Source: Gigaspora margarita
Lineage: Eukaryota > Glomeromycota > Glomeromycetes > Diversisporales > Gigasporaceae
Assembly: GCA_009809945.1 (NCBI GenBank)
Contig: WTPW01000506.1
Location: forward strand, 62,001 to 126,000
DNA: 64,000 nt
Direction: 5' to 3'
A program made the position numbers and the translations under genes. Positions 1 through 12,266 of the stretch are shown piece after piece. Position 1 is the first letter of the stretch; each line of letters opens with the position of its first letter. A model generated the notes under the pieces. That model ran no database searches and was not told where the DNA came from. It saw only the letters and a program-made list of their open reading frames with translations.

Positions 1-193
1 TAGTAATTTGCTAAAAACTAAATTATAACATCTAGTATCAAGTAAATAAATATAGTATAAATTTTTTTATTTGAATTCATAGAATTAAAATAAAAAAATC
101 TTTATCAAATTTGGTCAAGAACTCATGGAGATATCTTTGATAAAAGTTCCTGTAAACAATTTCAACATAGCTTTTTTGTAATATGTTTTTTTG
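1..193. other. AT-rich edge with stray foldback core
   Basis: No gene is visible. Bases about 61-130 repeat the motif found at the centre of the neighbouring foldback (AATTTGGTCAAGAACTC followed by an ATCTTTGATRAAA-like stretch). A partial third copy of the foldback core therefore lies outside its arms, suggesting an older or nested copy of the same family cut by the window edge. Confidence 0.6.
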
Positions 194-1545
194 CTTTTTC
201 AAAATAACCCACTGTTTGGCAATGATTTACAAGAAATTTTACTATGCTAACTAAAAAAAATTTATAACCAGACTTGTAGCGCATATCATGGACTAATAGA
301 ATCTCAAATTTTATTAAAAAGTATTAAAAACTCGTGAAGATATTAACGTTTTTGTAAATTCAGACGCATACGTTTTCACAAGATTCTCTTAAATTTCAAA
401 TGCTTTCAGAAGCACTTTCTCAAAATGAAATCTCCAAAAGTAAGTTGGTAGAATAGGTATTTTAAAGTCTTTACTTAAAATTTCATCAAAAACAAATCAA
501 TATTGATGAAGTTATGATGATTTTTCAATTTGCTTCCAGATTCAGGATTTTCTAAAATTTACAATTTTGATGAAAACAGAAAAATTACATCACAGGCTAG
601 ATTTTTACAAGTTCAAATGAAACAAGTTACTGCGCACTAAGTAAACTTTTAGAGCATATTATTGACCAATAGAATCTCAAATTTTATGAAAAAATGTTGA
701 AAACTTGTGGAGATATTAACGTTTTTGTAAATTCGGATATCATANGTTTTTGCAAACAATTTTGGCACGTGATATACGTTTTTGGAAATAGAAAAAATCT
801 TTCATCAAAGATTTCTCTACGAGTTCTTGACCAAATTCGATGAAAATTTTTTTATTTTAATTCTACAAACATATAGAATTTAAATAAAAAAACTTTTATC
901 GAATTTGGTCAAGAACTCGTAGAGAAATCTTTGATGAAAATTTTTTTCTATTTCCAAAAACNTATATCACGTGCCAAAATTGTTTGCAAAAACATATGAC
1001 ATCTAAATTTACAAAAACGTCAATATCTCCACGAGTTTTCAACATTTTTTCATAAAATTTGAGATTCTATTAGTCAATAATATGTTCTAAAAGTTTACTT
1101 AGTGCGCAGTAACTTGTTTCTTTGAACTTGTAAAAATCTAGCCTGTAATTGTTTTCATCAAAATTGTAAATTTTAGAAAATCCCGAATCTGGAAGCAAAT
1201 TGAAAAATCATAATAACCTCGTCAATACTAATCCGTTTTTGATAAAATTTTAAATGAAGACTTTAAAATACCTATTCTACCAACTTACTTAGTCACGTTT
1301 TGGAGGTTTCATTTTGAGAAAGTGCTTCTGAAAGCATTTGAAATTTAAGGGAATCTTGCGAAAACGTATGCGTCCGAATTTACAAAAACGTTAATATCTT
1401 CACAAGTTTTCAATACTTTTTAATAAAATTTGAGATTCTATTAGGCTATAATATGCGCTACAAGTCTTGTTATAAAATGTTTTTTTAGTTAGCATAGTAA
1501 AAGTTCTGGTAAATCATCGCTGAACAGTGGGTTATTTTGAAAAGT
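194..1545. repeat. Giant foldback (long palindrome), arms about 675 bp
   Basis: The two halves are reverse complements around a centre near 869/870. Left AAAATAACCCACTGTT pairs with right AACAGTGGGTTATTTT, and left GCGCACTAAGTAAAC pairs with right GTTTACTTAGTGCGC, with scattered mismatches and few indels. There is almost no spacer, so the strand could fold on itself along its whole length. No coding capacity is seen. The two unresolved bases (N at 745 and 962) both lie inside the arms; their partners at 994 and 777 suggest T and G. No clear target duplication was found at the outer ends. This could be a foldback-type DNA transposon or an inverted duplication; mismatch between the arms argues against a very recent origin. 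Confidence 0.85.
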
Positions 1546-2289
1546 TAAAAATTATTATATAAATTACTAACTAATTCACTTAATGATAACCCCGTGCAAT
1601 TGTATTACATAATTATTTGTTTATCAACATACAATCATGATCAATAATCGTAATATATATGCAGAGTAAGTACCAAGTTGCTATTGATACTAAAGCCTGA
1701 TTATATGCTACAACTGCTTTTTAATTATAATTGATTATCACTTTGCTCCGTAAACCATTAATAACTTGTTATATCCAGATTGATTATTATCAAAATGTGG
1801 TTAAATTGCTAAAAATAAAATATGACATGTATAAAATCTTAGTAATTCGCCAAAATATTCAATTATGACCCTTTTTAAAATTAACTTTAATTTGCTAAAA
1901 TTAAAATTTGGACCTTAGATCAAAATTGAATCAATTTGCTAAAAAAAAATATGACATATATCAGAGATGTCTGGGGTCCTCTTCTTCCCCTCTAAAAAAT
2001 TATCTAATTTTTGTTACTCCTCTAATATTATTTATGGATACTCTCTTATCACTATTTAGAAGTGTAATTCTTCAGATATTAGTGATAAGGGCTTGTGAGC
2101 AACATTTACTATATATACACAAGCCTCTTTATTATTTTTTTAATTTTTATTCTTTTAAAGAATTGACTACTTTGTGTAATTCTAAGTTAATTTTCTGTCT
2201 AATTTCTATGTCTATATCCAATTCTTCTTGGATCTTTTTCTGTAATAATTCTTGTTATATGCTTTTAATAAATAATTTTAAAGTACTAT
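1546..2289. other. No gene recognised
   Basis: AT-rich sequence. A 127-codon open frame on the plus strand (1908-2291) has biased low-complexity composition and no family features. GAGATGTCTGGGGTCC at about 1964-1979 resembles the right end of the element ending at 2704, so a relic of that MITE family may lie here. Confidence 0.4.
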
Positions 2290-2412
2290 GATTTGTTTGG
2301 GTTCGTGAGTAATCAGGTTGTAGTTATAAAAATAGTAAATATATATAGCCTTAGTGAAGTCCAACCTTACTATAGCATAATGGCTACCTAATCTCTTATA
2401 ATTGTATGTATA

Positions 2413-2704
2413 GGACCCTGAACATCTAGTACAGAGATTGATGTTATATATTTTAGCAAAAATGCCCAAAATTTAAAAGGCAAAAAAACAGTTTTTGGCA
2501 ATTATTTTGGCATTCAGTAGTTCAATTTGAATGAACTTTTTTTAAATAAAGCTCTCAGTAATATGCATCTAACAAAAAAAGCTTATTCAATTTGATTACT
2601 AGATTAAAAGTTATTTAAACAAATATAGTTTTGTTGTTTTTAGCAATTTAGATCAAAATTGGCCAAAACCTAGTTATAATCTATATGAGAGATGTCCAGG
2701 GTCC
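2413..2704. mobile_element. MITE, 292 bp, with GGACCCTG ends
   Basis: The left end GGACCCTGAACATCT matches the reverse complement of the right end (GGACCCTGGACATCT) with one mismatch. The flanks TGTATGTATA and TGTATATATA form a near-perfect 10-bp target duplication. No coding content. TSD size fits Mutator-like MITEs. It lies at the 3' side of the gypsy fossil. Confidence 0.6.
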
Positions 2705-2962
2705 TGTATATATAGTAGATGTTGTTAAATTAGATACATGAACTAATGTATATAAGGTTTTTAATATAGATAGTGCTTATTTTTGAAAAGGCCATCATGT
2801 CTCTTTTTTTTGAAATAAGTTTCTATATAAATCTTCACTCTTTGTTTAATCATCTGTTTTTCTTTTCTTGACCAACTCTAATAATCTTACTTTTACTTTG
2901 TCTTTAGTATTATGAATCCTTGACAATGTATTAGCATTGTTATATTTCTTACTAGTTCTATA

Positions 2963-3151
2963 TAGAGGTTGGAACTAGTTTTAAAATTTTGGGTTTATCA
3001 CATTAAAATTTGGGTTTATCACACAAAAAATTCAGGTTTATCACATCAATTACTAATAACTGATAATTTATGTGATAAACCCAAATTTTGGTATAATAAA
3101 CCTGAATTTTAATGTGATAAACCCAAATTTTTAAAACTAGTTCCAGCCTCT
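2963..3151. mobile_element. MITE, 189 bp, 9-bp TSD AGTTCTATA
   Basis: Perfect duplication AGTTCTATA at 2954-2962 and 3152-3160. Termini AGAGGTTGGAACTAG and the complementary CTAGTTCCAGCCTCT are followed by repeated GGGTTTATCACA / TGTGATAAACCC motifs, so nearly the whole element is palindromic. It sits inside the RNase H part of the gypsy fossil. Mutator-like by TSD length. Confidence 0.8.
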
Positions 3152-3266
3152 AGTTCTATACTCAATAGTAAATTATAGAATTCATCTGACTCAAGGCAGA
3201 GTAGTCAGTTACTAGTTGAAAGTGGATAGTATCTAAATACTAGTAAAAGCATTTCTGGCCCACACT

Positions 3267-3407
3267 CAGAGTTGGCAATGGAGCTCAATGGAGCCCAATG
3301 GAGCTGCGAATGGAGCCAATAGAGCTCTGAATGGAGCCAATGGATACTAGTTTTTTGAGCTCTATTTGTGCAGCCATTGAGCTTCATTGGCTCCATTGCT
3401 AACCCTG
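3267..3407. mobile_element. hAT-type MITE, 141 bp, 8-bp TSD CCCACACT
   Basis: Perfect duplication CCCACACT at 3259-3266 and 3408-3415. Termini are CAGAGTTGGCAATGGAGC and, as reverse complement of the right end, CAGGGTTAGCAATGGAGC. The interior is repeats of AATGGAGC. It interrupts the RNase H region of the gypsy fossil. The 8-bp duplication and CAG ends are typical of the hAT superfamily. Confidence 0.85.
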
Positions 3408-3638
3408 CCCACACTATAGCCAAGTATTCTAATTCTATTATATAATAGTTTTTCTTAGCTTTCATAAAGCTTCTACTAGTATATACCACAGTATATTTCT
3501 TGTTATTATTAGTTAGCTAGGCCAACACAGCTCCTAATCTGGTTTCTAAAGTGTTTGTATAGAGAAGAAATAGCCTTGAAAAATTAGAGTATTTTAGTAT
3601 TGATATTGAAATCAATTTTGTTTTTAAGGCTCTAAATA

Positions 3639-3815
3639 GGACCCCAAAATATACATAGATAGATCAGGTATAAGTTTGCTTATTTTGGGGGATTTTTGTG
3701 CAGATTTTTTCTATTTATAGTAATTTTTTGCTTATTTTTGAGGTTTTTTTGCAAATCTTTCTTTTTTTTAGTAATTTTATAATTAACCTGACCTATCTAT
3801 GTATATTTTGAGTCC
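3639..3815. mobile_element. MITE, about 177 bp, GGACCCC family (copy 1)
   Basis: The left end GGACCCCAAAATATACATAG is matched by the reverse complement of the right end (GGACTCAAAATATACATAG); the inverted repeat runs about 30 bp. The flanks (CTCTAAATA and TCTTTAAAT) are only loosely similar, so the duplication is uncertain. A relative lies at about 4992-5165. Confidence 0.7.
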
Positions 3816-4991
3816 TCTTTAAATGCTTCCTTTTGCTTTTTTTCTACTTATACATTTGATCTTTCTTTAGTAAATTATGCAAGGTTAGGCTATTTTTAAA
3901 AGTTTTTTATTAATCTGCATTAGTAGGACACAAAGCCCAAAAAGTATAAATTAATTGAATGAGAAAATTTTTAACTTTTATTATTTTTTTTATTAGATAG
4001 TATACCCTCTTGGGTAATCATATAACCAAGAAACCTAATTTCTGGAAGGAAAATTAACTTTTTTTGTTTAATTTTAAATTTGCTTTTTTTAGGATAACAA
4101 ATATTACTTTTAGGTATTGAATATGGTCTTCAAACATTTTAAAGTATGTGGTGATGTCGTCAAGATATACTACCACAAAGGTTCTCTTATAATTGCTCAA
4201 AATAATGTCTATAAGACTTTAAATGGTAGTTGAGGCATTATATAAGCTAAACAGTATTATATTAAACTCATAAATACTGAACTTTGTAATGAATATAGGC
4301 TTTTTCTTATCTTTTTTTGTTTATAGCAACTTGCTAGTACAATCAGATCTCCATAAATACAACTTCTATAAATAAATATCTCTCTAAATATATGTTTTTT
4401 TCTTGTCTATAAGAAATTATTAGTGCTAAATACACATTTTATATTTTGTAAATGCAGGTCTTCCAAATAATTTTCTATATTATAATACCTCACTAAATGC
4501 ATATAGCCAATCAAATTTTAGTATTTAAAATAGATTATACAGTTTATAGTTAAAGTTATACAAACTTGATAATTTAATCTTTAAAGCTACAATTTAATTG
4601 GCTTTCCCTAAATGCATATTGTAGGCTTGTCTGTACATATTGTATTTATGGAGGTTTGACTGTACCCATTAGCCAAATCTAAACTTAAGAACTACTATGC
4701 ACTATAAAAAGACTATAGTACTTCTTTAATTAAAGAAAAAAGGTATATCTTTTTGGTTATATTATTTAATTTTCTATAGTTGATACATAACTACTTCTTG
4801 CTATTCTTTTTAAAAACAATAATAACAGGCAAAAACCAGAAGCTACCCTTGGTTTTCTAATAACACTATTTTCTTCTATGGCTTAATTTTCTTAAACAAG
4901 AATTCTTGTTTATTCTTAGGTGCCCAATAATAGGTTTGCCTAATTGGTTTGACTATATTTGTAGTGATTTTGTGTTGAAATAGCCAAGCCA

Positions 4992-5165
4992 GGTCCCCAA
5001 AATATATATAGATAGGTTAGGTTAATTATAAAATTACTAAAATGGAAAGATCTGCAGAAAAATCCTTAAACATAAGCAAAAAATTACTAAAAATAGAAAA
5101 GATTTGTATATAAACCCAAAATTAAGCAAACTAATACCTGGCCTATCTATATATATTTCAGGTAT
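4992..5165. mobile_element. MITE, about 175 bp, same family (copy 2)
   Basis: The left end GGTCCCCAAAATATATATAG is mirrored by TATATATATTTCAGGTA on the right. Inner motifs (AAATTACTAAAAATAGAAAAGA-like and GATAGGTTAGG) are shared with the copy at 3639-3815. Both copies lie in the same gypsy fossil. Confidence 0.65.
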
Positions 5166-5719
5166 TTTCTTCTACAATGTTTATATGAAGAGATTTTAAT
5201 TAATCTTCAACAGGGTTTCAATAATTTTGTATGAGTTGAATCTATTTCTTCTTTTATTACTACTAGATCTATTTCTGTTAAATAAATAGCAGATTATCCT
5301 CATAAATTACTAATTCTTCTTTATTGCTCACTAATTTAACTAAATTTTACTCATCTGAATAGTAGTTCTTGAATCTCTGCAATTTTTTTTCAATTTAATC
5401 TTATCCAACAGGTCATTAATGTTATTCAACTCTTCACCAATATTATTGATTAAAGGTTGGTCATCCAAATGAGTCGTTGGTATAATAGTACTTCTTTTAT
5501 TGTAATTTACCTTCAATATTCTGGTGTTAAAGTCCACTATGGCTGGACTTTTTTGAGCCAATTAGTGCCCAAAAGGAGGTTTTTTTCAAAAATTTTATTA
5601 CTTGAAGCTGAGTGGGTCTAAGTACATTCTGTACTATCAACTTGGTATTACTAATTTGTTCTAATGCTATTTTTTTTTGTTTATTTGCTATTACTACACA
5701 ACCTTTGAGAGGTATCAAT

Positions 5720-5723
<4 letters not shown>

Positions 5724-5769
<46 letters not shown>

Positions 5770-5938
5770 TGTCCGTCTTCGGGAACTGGGAATTTTTTTA
5801 TTCAAGATATTAGGGCCGTTGGTATCCACTTAAGGGAATACTGGCATTTGTTATATTGATGAGAGTACAACTAGCCACACCTGCAACTTTTGGTTGTCTA
5901 TTTAAGTAGCCACCCGAGGGTCCTACACTAGCTGCCAT
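5724..5938 (-). mobile_element. Short retroposon (SINE or LINE 3' end) with poly-A tail
   Basis: A T-run of about 40 bases at 5724-5765 is the poly-A tail of a minus-strand insertion. Its body is about 170 bp of ordinary composition. A perfect 16-bp duplication AGAGGTATCAATTATT lies at 5708-5723 and 5939-5954. Just upstream of the tail, the RNA-sense strand has a short hairpin-capable GTTCCCGAAGACGGAC. No coding region. The long tail and perfect duplication indicate a recent insertion into the gypsy fossil. Confidence 0.85.
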
Positions 5939-6602
5939 AGAGGTATCAATTATTAAGCCTACTTGTCTCTATAACTTGTATGTAATTATACTCACTACTG
6001 CTCTTGAGTTGTATATAGTAACAACAGAATTTTCCTTAATCTTATATAACATCTTGCAGTAGTCATGTGATTTATATTAGTGGGCTCTGTTTGCTAGAGA
6101 TTGCAGCATAATGCTTTGGCAAGGTTTTTTCTTTGGTTAAGGTACTGTAGCAATTGGGCATATATAGTACTTTAGAAGATCTTTCAATATATCATAAGGC
6201 TTTACTTTATCAATTACTAATAGTAGGCTTTTGATTATTAATTTCTTTGTAAAGATTATCATATCAGGGTTTTTTGTTTGTTTACATGGGCCCAGTTTAT
6301 TATGGCTCCTTAGATTAAAATTTTTTAAAGGTTCTGGCTTCTTTTCTTTATAGTTTCTTCTATCAGTATTATATAGCTTAGAGTAGGCTCTAGTTTTGGC
6401 ATATACTTGCTCTTTATTAAACAAGTAGTATTACCTACATTTATCCAAGCCATGTTTACTCTTCTACTATCTCTATTTCTAGAGTTACTGGGTTCACTTC
6501 TGTTAGTTTGTTTATTTTACAATTGTGTACCAAGTGGCTTCTTTTTTCACATACATAGCAACATTGAGTTTTGAACCTTCAATATGCTGGTTTACAACTT
6601 TT

Positions 6603-7160
6603 TCTGATAATTACTTGAACCAAATTTTTTCACTTACAAAAAGCAAAAAATTTTTTGTTAGAGCATTGCCTATACTTAGTATATAGTAGGATAATACAAT
6701 ATAGTTTTTATAAAGATCAACAAGCACCTTGGGGACTCCTTTATATATTCAGCATGCAAACCAAAAACATTTTTTTACAAGATAACTAGCAGAAAATGTC
6801 ACTCTTGTACAAGAAATTTTGGTAAAATTAGTGTTTTCTGTTAATGATGACTTCTATGAAAAACAATAGGAAACAACAAAAAAAATAAGCTTTTATATAT
6901 ATTTTCCTTATATTTAATACAATAACCCTTATTCTTTCCCTGCTCTCTTGGTTTTTTTTCAAAATTTTTTTGAAAAAGTGAGGAAATCAGTTTACTTCTG
7001 TCAAAGGATCAGCATTGTTTACTATCTAATTTGAACAAACTCAGTAGAATTGCAACCATGTAATTTTTTGGTTATGACATAGTGCTACTCTATGTAATGA
7101 TAAATGAATTCCATAGTTAAAGAGATATTTGATAATAGTTGATATAGTTAGAAAGGAAAT
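6603..7160 (-). repeat. Unclassified repeat, copy 1 (inverted partner near 28.7-29.2 kb)
   Basis: The reverse complement of this stretch is clearly similar to 28690-29230, for example CCAAAATTTCTTGTACAAGAG and the order of motifs around it, over roughly 500 bases with many differences. Translations look protein-like in pieces (CFWLAC-like and YKNCI-like segments) but match no family I recognise. It may be part of the enclosing fossil or a separate old insertion. Confidence 0.5.
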
Positions 7161-7531
7161 ATTAATAGGTATCTATAAGCCCTTTGTACTAAATTTAGTA
7201 CAAATTAAAAAAATCATTATACAACAGTATTACAATGAATTTTATTGATATTTTGCTAAAATATATATTAAATCTTATATTTTATTTATACAAAAAATCT
7301 AACCATATTTATATATAAAATTTTGTATAAATTAAACTTATATAAAAAATTATTTTAGCCATTTTTGCTGTACTTAATTTAGTACAGTAAAATTTTATAA
7401 ACATTTTTGTAAATTATATAATCATAATTAAAAAAAATTTATTTATAAATTGCTTAAGATCATATCTTTATTTTGATATATTTTTTATAAATTTAAAATA
7501 TGATTACTAAAGCATTTAATACATACTGCTT

Positions 7532-9830
7532 TTAAAGCATTACAAGTACAATAGTATCTTGTTCTTGTACTATAATATTTATAATGCAATTGTGAATAAA
7601 TGGTTTTACCATGTCTTTTTTTTTTTTTTTTTTTAAAGTTTCCAATTTATGTTGTATTTGAAATATATTAGAATGTGTTTTTACCTCTGAATTTTCAATT
7701 ATACTAAAATTTCTATTAAGCATTTCATTAGCTAATTCTCTTCTAAAATCAAAATGAGAGGTATTATATGCATTGTTATGCCATTTTTTATATGTAAGAA
7801 AAGCATTAGCTTCTGCAATTCCTAATAAAAAAGAAAATATACACATTTCCTAACTTGATCTTTGCATAATATCATGAAATGATGTCATATTATCACGCAC
7901 CTAATATATAATATAAAATTTTTATATAATAGTAATATATTAGGCCATATAAACTTAATTTTTTGGTTCTCATAACCCGGCCGGGTCATATTTTAAAAAT
8001 TTTTTGGCAAAATTTTTTTATATGTTTTAATAGCTGGGTGGGATTTCATAAAAATTTTTTAAAAAATTTTATAAAATTTAAAATTTTTTATATATAAAAT
8101 TTTTTAAATAAAGTTCAGGTGAGCAGGTTATTACTTTATTTAATACTATAATGCCAGGTCATTATTTTTTAAAATTAAAATTTAAATTTTATAATTTAAA
8201 AAATTTTAAAAATTTTTAAATAAAAGTCTGGCCTGTCGGGTCATTTTTTTTTTTTTATGTTATGAGAACCAAAAAATTAATTTTATATGGCCTTATATAT
8301 AAAACATATAATATAAAAAATTAACATACTTGATTATTAATATCCATAGCCCTTTAGCATGTGAGTATTCATAAAGGACTTTAGGTCTTGTAAATTTAAT
8401 AGTTGTTGAGCCAGTATTATTTTTGACTACACGTTCAACCTTATCAGCTTTTGCTGTTATAGATACTGTTGCAATTATACATTGAGGTTTTCGATACCGT
8501 AAAGAAGCTGCTATTAATTGTACATTATCGATTGTTGTAACTTTTAATACACAAGATCCGTAAGTACTATCAAGTTTTTTAACCATATCTTGTGGATAAT
8601 TGATTGGCCATCCACGCCTTTTTTTTACATAAAAAATACTGTACAATCCATTTTGCATTAGTACAATACAAAGTTTAGATGAACTGAACCAACTATTACC
8701 ATTATTGTATGACCACTACTAAACTATGGTTGTGTTAATCGCAATATATATGCTGTGGAACTACTATAATTAGAAACAAATCGCTTATTTTTTTTAATTT
8801 CCTTGTTTTCACAAGGTTCTAATTGAATAATAATATTTGTTAAACCATTGGCAAAAGTTTTCCATTCTTGTTCTACAAGGTGTGGTTTTCGTAGAATTTT
8901 GCAATGGTCTGGAATTTTATTTTCAGTGCCTAACCATGAGTTTATTGACTCATCAACGCATAATATACTTCTGGGAATTACAGTCTCATCTAAGTTTGTA
9001 TTAAAAGCATTAATAAAACTACGAACTGAAAATAATGGATCACTACTATTAGATATTTCTAATTCATTTGGTATTATTAATGTATGATGCGATACTATTT
9101 GTTCAAATCGTAGAATACTCATCTAGCGCTAAAAATTAAATGGTAATAAAGGATGTGTATCTTGAGTTTTTCAATAAAAACAACAATCGCTTATAGGAAT
9201 TATAGACATTAATACCCAAAGCCCTAACCAGGTCATGTACTCATTGATATTCATATCGACCCAATTTGAATTTTTTCTTCTACATAAATTTATAGATTTA
9301 ATAATGTTTTGTTTGATATAATTCATAGGAAGATATCGACAAAATATAGTATAAGGTGAGGCCAAATTAATAGATACAATATTAATTTTACATGCACAGC
9401 TATATGTTGGATGAATTGCATGTTGATCAATTTTTACTGATTGTTCTCGCCATTTCACTGTTGCAACTTCACTAATATCACTAACATCACCAGCATTATT
9501 TTCCTCCTCTGAGCTATTTTTACTATATTCATGAAGATTTTGTTGAGTGGTCAAAGTTTCTGCAACTTTGTTATTTGAAGGGACTTGTTTTTCATAATGT
9601 AAATTTCCTCCACGAATATTTACAACCAAATTTCTATCTCCAACTTTGTCAAACTTTACTTAAAATATATGAGGTACTTTAGTTAATTCTCCCATAACCC
9701 AACCATAAAGACGTAAGTTTTTTAAACTTTCATTACTTTGTTGTATATAATGCGAATAATATCCTTTGGTAATACTGTCGCTTTACAACTAACCCATTTT
9801 CCAATAACTATTTTACTTGAAATTTGTGAT
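7532..9830 (-). pseudogene. piggyBac transposase (DDE_Tnp_1_7), decayed
   Basis: Cut-and-paste transposase recognised in successive minus-strand pieces. The N-terminal portion (about 9830-9171) ends in the YMTWLGLWVLMSIIPISD stretch typical of the family. A middle piece (9122-8724) holds CVDESINSWLG with the first catalytic Asp. A third piece (8658-8293) runs to EYSHAKG, and a C-terminal piece (7846-7532) has LLGIAEANAFLTYKKW. Around 8695-8697 the expected second catalytic Asp of the GDSWF motif reads Asn (GNSWF). The third-Asp region (MDINNQ) is followed by GTATGT and an intron-like stretch ending TTAG before VRDNMTSF; that stretch now contains a MITE. Frame changes and stops between pieces make it a pseudogene. 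Confidence 0.88.
7943..8292. mobile_element. Harbinger-like MITE, 350 bp, TTA duplication
   Basis: Termini are GGCCATATAAACTTAATTTT and the reverse-complementary AAAATTAATTTTATATGGCC-like right end; GGTTCTCATAAC pairs with GTTATGAGAACC. TTA lies at 7940-7942 and 8293-8295. GG..CC ends with a TWA target are typical of PIF/Harbinger. It lies inside what looks like an intron of the piggyBac transposase gene, where it may have been tolerated. Confidence 0.82.
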
Positions 9831-9994
9831 ATATATGAAACAGTAAATGAATATACTTTTAACAATTTATATTTTTATAAAAAAATTTTGAAATATGCAA
9901 AAGAATTGTATAATTAGTACTTTTGTGATTTCTTACATTAAAATTGCAAAATTGACTATAAAGTCTCAGGATCAGATAATTATATAATATAGTA

Positions 9995-10379
9995 TTTAAT
10001 TGCCAATTTAGATAAGATCAGCAATATTTCTATATTTAGAATTGGAGCAAAACAAATATATAAACAAGGTAGTATGAAATCTGGATTAGGCCTGTATATA
10101 TAAAATTTTTATAAGATTTAAAGAATTTTAAAGACGTTTTTACTCATATCTTCTTATCTAAAAGTCCGATTTTAATTAAATTTTGGCAGTAGACGCACAA
10201 GAACCTGCTCTACAACTTTACTTAGAGCCAAAAATAATATTTACTTAGTATAAAAAAACTTTTTATTACGCCTACTACAGATTTACTAATATATTGTTTA
10301 TATATTTGTTTATCCCCAATTCCAAATATAGTAATAATATAGCTATAGTGCCGATCTTATCCAGATTGGTAATTAAATT
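9995..10379. mobile_element. MITE or foldback, about 385 bp, 70-bp TIRs
   Basis: TTTAATTGCCAATTTAGATA at the left is mirrored by TATCCAGATTGGTAATTAAA at the right, and the inverted repeat continues through AACAAATATATAAACAA on both sides. It lies in the 5' non-coding part of the piggyBac element. The target duplication is not clear. Confidence 0.7.
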
Positions 10380-12266
10380 GTAAATTCATTAAATCGCTAT
10401 TCAAAATAAAATGCACTATTCTCTTACTATATAAAAATAATATAAAACACTTTAGTTTTATATAAAATCGTTAAAAAAATCAGGTTGGTAACTAAACAAA
10501 TTATATATCTTTTATATAGATTCTATAAAATCATTCATGAAACTTTACACCTCTTCAACCATAACTAGAAATATATTTTGGGCGTAATATAACATCATTC
10601 AACTGGTTATCAACCTATTCAAGTTATATAACACCAGTAAGTATAAAGAAGCTTTAGTTTTATTGTTTGGGCCAATACAAAATCAAATAAAATAAAATAT
10701 AAAACAAAAAAAAAATAAGTAAATAATAAAAAATTTACGTTTTTTTGCATTTTTATTTTTTTTTTAATTAAAAAATTTTTGAATCGTTATTTAATATAAA
10801 AAAATAGTAGATAGCTTTTTAAAATAACTTTTGTGCCGAATATAAATTTTTAATAATAGGTTTGCATGTATATCAAGATCAAACCTGTATTGCAAACTGA
10901 TCGAATATATGGCGTTGTATTGTGTGATGCACATTTATAAGAGATGCTCAAATTGCACAAGTAGACTCTATATATATTACAAATATATTGTATAAATTTT
11001 CAGGTGACAGTTGGTCATGCTTATTGTTTAATCACCATTTTAAATCTGTACTAAATTAAGTATTTTGTACCAAATTTAGTACAGCTATGGATACCCATTA
11101 ATGATAAGTTAAAGCTTTACAATAGAGATATACAAATGTTGCATTTGCTATATAATTTTTTAGATCTAGCATAGGTTATAATAGTACTGTAGTTCATACT
11201 TCTATGGAGTTTTTTTATTTTTTTATTTTTTTCTTATTTAAAGACCTTTTTTTTGTTTTGTATATTGTTTATTACTTCTTTTTCTTCTTTTTTTACTTCT
11301 TTTTAGTCATAGTATTATTTCCTTTATCCCTATAGAAGTACATTTTCTTAATTGTGAGACTCATTAGAGGAAATGCACTTTTTTTATAGTGACAGTAGTC
11401 TGATTGCCTCTCAGTTAATTTGTATACTAATATGACAAGTCACACTTGGATATTATATATTTGAATATCATACTTAGAATTAAATTAATATATAAGCATT
11501 AGTTATTATTCTTAAAATTTAATAAAGTCATAGTAGGACTGTCAAAGTTGGAAACAACTATGCTAGTTCACTTTGAGAATGGGATATCTAGTGTTATAAC
11601 TGTCTTGTGTTGTAATTGCTAAAGAGAAAAAGGCATAATTTAATGATATTTACTACATATATAGTCAATAAGTCTACATCATCTTCTAATTTTCTTTTCT
11701 AAGCTAGTTCCTTATTCTTACTATAGTATTTTTCTGCTCCAACTTGCTTGGCCACTTTGATGGCTTCTTCTAGGGTTTGGGGGTCTTTTATTGCTATATA
11801 CATAGCAATTTCTTGCTTAAGCCCTGACAAAAAAGAATGAACCACATAATGATCAGATAATTTATCCCCTGGGTTCACCTTCCTTTTGAGGCATTTGAAT
11901 TTTACAATATATTCAGATACACATTCATCTTTTTTTGCTTAATGTTATGCAACTTATGCACCTTGTTTTTCTGCTCAAGAGATCCAAAATGCTTATCAAA
12001 CAGGACTATGAAGGAAGTATTTTCTGTGCTAGACCAAAGTAATAGTACTTTTAATATCATTATACCAATAGGCAATGGCCCCAAATAAATATCCAGAAGT
12101 GATTTCAATTTTTCTACTATTTCTTCAATTATTAGCTACTATGGCTTTCTTGAACTTATCAATCAATTTGGCAGGTCTTTTTCTTCTTTACCATAGAACA
12201 ATTCTACTTTAATGATATTCAATTCCTTCACTCCAGGTGCTGCTCCTTACTTAAACCCAATAGCTA

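Larger units (their letters stand above)
7166..11097 (-). mobile_element. piggyBac transposon, 3.93 kb, TTAA target
   Basis: Flanked by TTAA at 7162-7165 and 11098-11101. The ends are inverted repeats: left TAGGTATCTATAAGCC then GTACTAAATTTAGTAC; right, as reverse complement, TGGGTATCCATAGC then GTACTAAATTTGGTAC. It carries a decayed minus-strand piggyBac transposase (7532-9830) and has itself received MITEs at 7943-8292 and 9995-10379. The rest (10380-11097) is non-coding AT-rich sequence. It inserted into the gypsy fossil between its Gag and zinc-knuckle segments, so it is younger than that element. Confidence 0.88.

Noticed and set aside
1908-2291. 127-codon open frame on the plus strand
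   Set aside because: Low-complexity Leu/Ile/Phe/Ser composition, no domain, and the reverse strand may hold the tail of the gypsy fossil.
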